From: Streptomyces violens
GTDB lineage: Bacteria; Actinomycetota; Actinomycetes; Streptomycetales; Streptomycetaceae
Assembly: GCF_000717745.1 (NCBI RefSeq)
Contig: NZ_JOBH01000012.1
Coordinates: 62,001-126,000, forward strand
Reading direction: 5' to 3'
DNA length: 64,000 nt
Under the pieces are notes generated by a model, which was given only the letters and a program-made list of their open reading frames with translations, was not told the DNA's origin and ran no database searches. A program made the position numbers and the translations under genes. Positions 62,348-64,000 of this stretch are shown one piece after another; within the stretch, counting starts at the first letter, position 1, and the number at the start of each line of letters is the position of its first letter.

Positions 62348-63412
62348 ATGACCCACGCATCCCCGTACCGTTCCGGCGCGCTGTCCGGCGCACCGTTCAC
62401 CGAGCTCTTCCGCCAGGTCAAGGACGCGGGTCTGCTCGCGCTGCGACCCGGTTACTACGCCTGGCGGCTGACGCTGAACGCGGCGCTGTGCGGCGCCGGT
62501 CTGGCGGCGTTCCTCCTCCTCGGCGCCTCCTGGTGGCAGCTCGCCGTCGCCGTGTACCTGGCGCTGTGCTCCGTACAGTGCGCGTTCATGGGCCACGACG
62601 CGGGTCACAAGGCGATGTTCCGCGACAAGCGCGCCGCCACCGCCGTGGGGCTGATCCATCTGAATCTGGTCAACGGGATCAGCTACGGCTGGTGGGTGAA
62701 CCACCACAACCGTCATCACAGTCACCCCAACCACATCGACCGCGATCCCGACATCGCCCGCCGCACCGCCGTCTTCCATGTGAAGCAGTACGCGACCCGG
62801 AACGCCCGGCAGCGGTTCATCGTGCGCCATCAGGCGGTGCTCTTCTTCGTGCTGCTGGTCCTGGAGGCGTACAAGATCCAGAAGACCTCGGTACTGGCGG
62901 TCGTCCGCGGGGTGATGCGGCGCCCTCTCCTGGAGGGCGCCCTGCTGCTGGCGCACGCCGTCGTCTTCCTGGGCACGCTGTTCCTCGTGCTGCCGCCGCT
63001 CCACGCCGTGGCGTTCCTGCTGGTCCACCAGGCCGCGACAGGGGTGTACCTCGGCCTGGTCTTCGCGCCCAACCACAAGGGCATGGCGGTGCGCGAGGGC
63101 GAGGAGGAGGCGCTGGACTGGCTGGAGCGGCAGGTGCTGACGTCGCGCAACGTCCGGCCCTCGGTCCTGACCGACTTCCTGTACGGCGGCCTGAACTACC
63201 AGATCGAGCACCACTTGTTCCCGGCGATGCCGCAGCGGAACCTCGGCCGGTGCCGGAAGATCGTACGCAGGTACTGCGTGCTGCACGGACTGCCGTACCG
63301 GGAGCTCGGGTTCGCCGCTTCCTACCGGGAGGTCGCGGGCTTCCTGCACGAGGTCAGCGCCCCGATGCGGGCGGATCAGGAGCGGGCGGGACGCCACCGG
63401 CGAGCGCTCTGA
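62348..63412 (+). CDS. Membrane fatty acid desaturase
   Basis: A 354-residue diiron desaturase with the three histidine boxes HDAGHK (HxxxH, about residue 82), HNRHHSHPNH (HxxHH region, about 122) and QIEHHLF (QxxHH, near residue 288), and membrane segments at about 40-85 and 195-240. It lacks a fused cytochrome b5. It follows the vlmA-like gene by 38 nt. It may place the alkene seen in elaiomycin- and azodyrecin-type azoxy compounds, or act on the acyl precursor. CAGGAGG precedes ATG 62348. Confidence 0.9.
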   Translation: MTHASPYRSGALSGAPFTELFRQVKDAGLLALRPGYYAWRLTLNAALCGAGLAAFLLLGASWWQLAVAVYLALCSVQCAFMGHDAGHKAMFRDKRAATAVGLIHLNLVNGISYGWWVNHHNRHHSHPNHIDRDPDIARRTAVFHVKQYATRNARQRFIVRHQAVLFFVLLVLEAYKIQKTSVLAVVRGVMRRPLLEGALLLAHAVVFLGTLFLVLPPLHAVAFLLVHQAATGVYLGLVFAPNHKGMAVREGEEEALDWLERQVLTSRNVRPSVLTDFLYGGLNYQIEHHLFPAMPQRNLGRCRKIVRRYCVLHGLPYRELGFAASYREVAGFLHEVSAPMRADQERAGRHRRAL

Positions 63413-63415
63413 AGT

Positions 63416-63449
63416 CCGGCCGCCCTCCGTGGGGACGGAGGGCGGCCGG
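63416..63449. terminator. 15-bp perfect hairpin between convergent genes
   Basis: CCGGCCGCCCTCCGT (63416-63430) pairs with 63435-63449 around a GGGG loop. It separates the desaturase gene from the convergent SARP gene. Confidence 0.85.
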
Positions 63450-63481
63450 CGCGGCGTGTGCGGCGCGGAGGCCGCCGGTTC

Positions 63482-64000
63482 TCAGCTGCGGGACGGTATC
63501 CGCGCCGCGTGCACGGCCGACACCGGGCCGCTGGCCAGCGCCGGGTCATGGACCAGGATGGCGTGCTCCACGCGGCGCAGGGACGGCGAGGGATCGACGC
63601 CGAGCTGCTCGATCAAGGACTGCCAGGTCTGCCGGCAGGTGTCCAGCGCCTCGGCCTGCCGGCCCGAGCGGTACAGCGCGACCATGAGCTGTTCGCAGAA
63701 GCGTTCGCGCAGGGGGTTGGCCAGGTGGGCCTCCCGCAGTTCCGCCAGGACCGCCGTCCCCCGGCCGAGCAGCAGCTCACTGTCGAACAGCGTCTCCAGG
63801 GCCCGCAACCGGTGCTCCTCGTACCGTGCGGCGGCGGCCTTGCCCAGCGGGCCGCCGGGGCTGCCGCCGCAGACGGCCCCGCGCCACAGCCGCAGCGCGC
63901 CGCGCAGCAGGGTGACGGCCTCCTCGGGCGCGTCGGCGCGCAGCCGTTCGGCGCGCGCCGCGCTCTCCATGAAGGCCGTGGCGTCCAGTTGCGCGCCGTC
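63482..64000 (-). CDS. SARP/BTAD regulator, partial (5' end beyond the window)
   Basis: The visible 172 codons contain only the bacterial transcriptional activation domain: ARAERLRADAPEEAVTLLRGALRLWRG, LREAHLANPLRERFCEQLMVALYRSGRQAEALDTC and SLIEQLGVDPSPSLRRVE. The N-terminal DNA-binding domain should lie past position 64000, as reading continues open to the edge. With the gene at 51.8 kb it makes two SARP genes around the cluster; the valanimycin cluster also has one (VlmI). Not a short standalone protein: the internal ATG at 63970 lies within the domain. Confidence 0.82.
   Translation of the reverse strand, partial: DGAQLDATAFMESAARAERLRADAPEEAVTLLRGALRLWRGAVCGGSPGGPLGKAAAARYEEHRLRALETLFDSELLLGRGTAVLAELREAHLANPLRERFCEQLMVALYRSGRQAEALDTCRQTWQSLIEQLGVDPSPSLRRVEHAILVHDPALASGPVSAVHAARIPSRS

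Overview
The window is high-GC actinobacterial DNA with strong third-position GC bias, GTG and TTG starts and many 1-4 nt stop/start overlaps. RbpA, a DasR-type chitinase promoter, a ram/amf (SapB-type) lanthipeptide cluster, SARP regulators and mycothiol-type enzymes all point to Streptomyces. No rRNA, tRNA, CRISPR array or insertion sequence was seen.

Left part (1-18 kb), mostly metabolic accessory genes. At the edge lies a frameshifted lysozyme-like remnant, then 2,4-dienoyl-CoA reductase (fadH) and a PadR regulator. Positions 3.5-10 kb hold two divergent units: acyl-CoA dehydrogenase, CaiB-type CoA-transferase and MmgE/PrpD on one side; a MaoC-like hydratase, a CitE-like lyase and a GntR regulator on the other. 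The gene content matches the itaconate-degradation loci of Pseudomonas. After it come a GNAT acetyltransferase, a TetR-controlled SnoaL/NmrA pair with two visible operators, an aldehyde dehydrogenase, a DJ-1/PfpI protein, an MFS exporter, a DinB-like protein and a histidine phosphatase.

Middle part (18-37 kb) looks like conserved Streptomyces chromosome: a small membrane protein with an FtsK-like ATPase, a MocR regulator divergent from a YczE membrane protein, glycerophosphodiesterase, a UMF1-type MFS protein, rbpA with a sigma-R promoter, fxsA, the coupled lnt-ppm1 lipoprotein/glycosylation pair, an amidohydrolase, an Lrp regulator, a second acyl-CoA dehydrogenase, a GH18 chitinase with two dre-like (DasR) sites, and a DUF6230/DUF6114 pair.

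37-44 kb is a complete ram/amf-type class III lanthipeptide cluster: LanKC synthetase, a 37-residue precursor not separately listed among longer ORFs, two ABC half-transporters and a RamR response regulator in the antisense direction. 46-50 kb is a partial non-phosphorylative L-fucose (L-fuconate) pathway with a FadR-type regulator and MFS transporter.

Right part (about 51 kb to the window end) is the most notable region: the left half of what appears to be an aliphatic azoxy natural-product cluster related to valanimycin (vlm). It carries counterparts of vlmA (aminoacyl-tRNA-dependent transferase of the MprF/DUF2156 type), vlmB (diiron ferritin-like), vlmJ (diacylglycerol-kinase-like) and vlmK (MmgE/PrpD), with a private KAS II/ACP/KAS III set, a class III aminotransferase and a membrane fatty-acid desaturase, which suggests a fatty-amine-derived (elaiomycin/azodyrecin-like) product. 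Two SARP/BTAD regulators flank it. Three arrays of CTGA(C) repeats at exact 11-bp spacing are present; each is followed on the minus strand, 10 bp on, by a CANNNT -10-like hexamer. One array lies inside a continuous 971-codon frame joining the vlmK-like domain to the aminotransferase. The N-hydroxylase, flavin reductase and seryl-tRNA synthetase expected of such a cluster would lie beyond position 64000.
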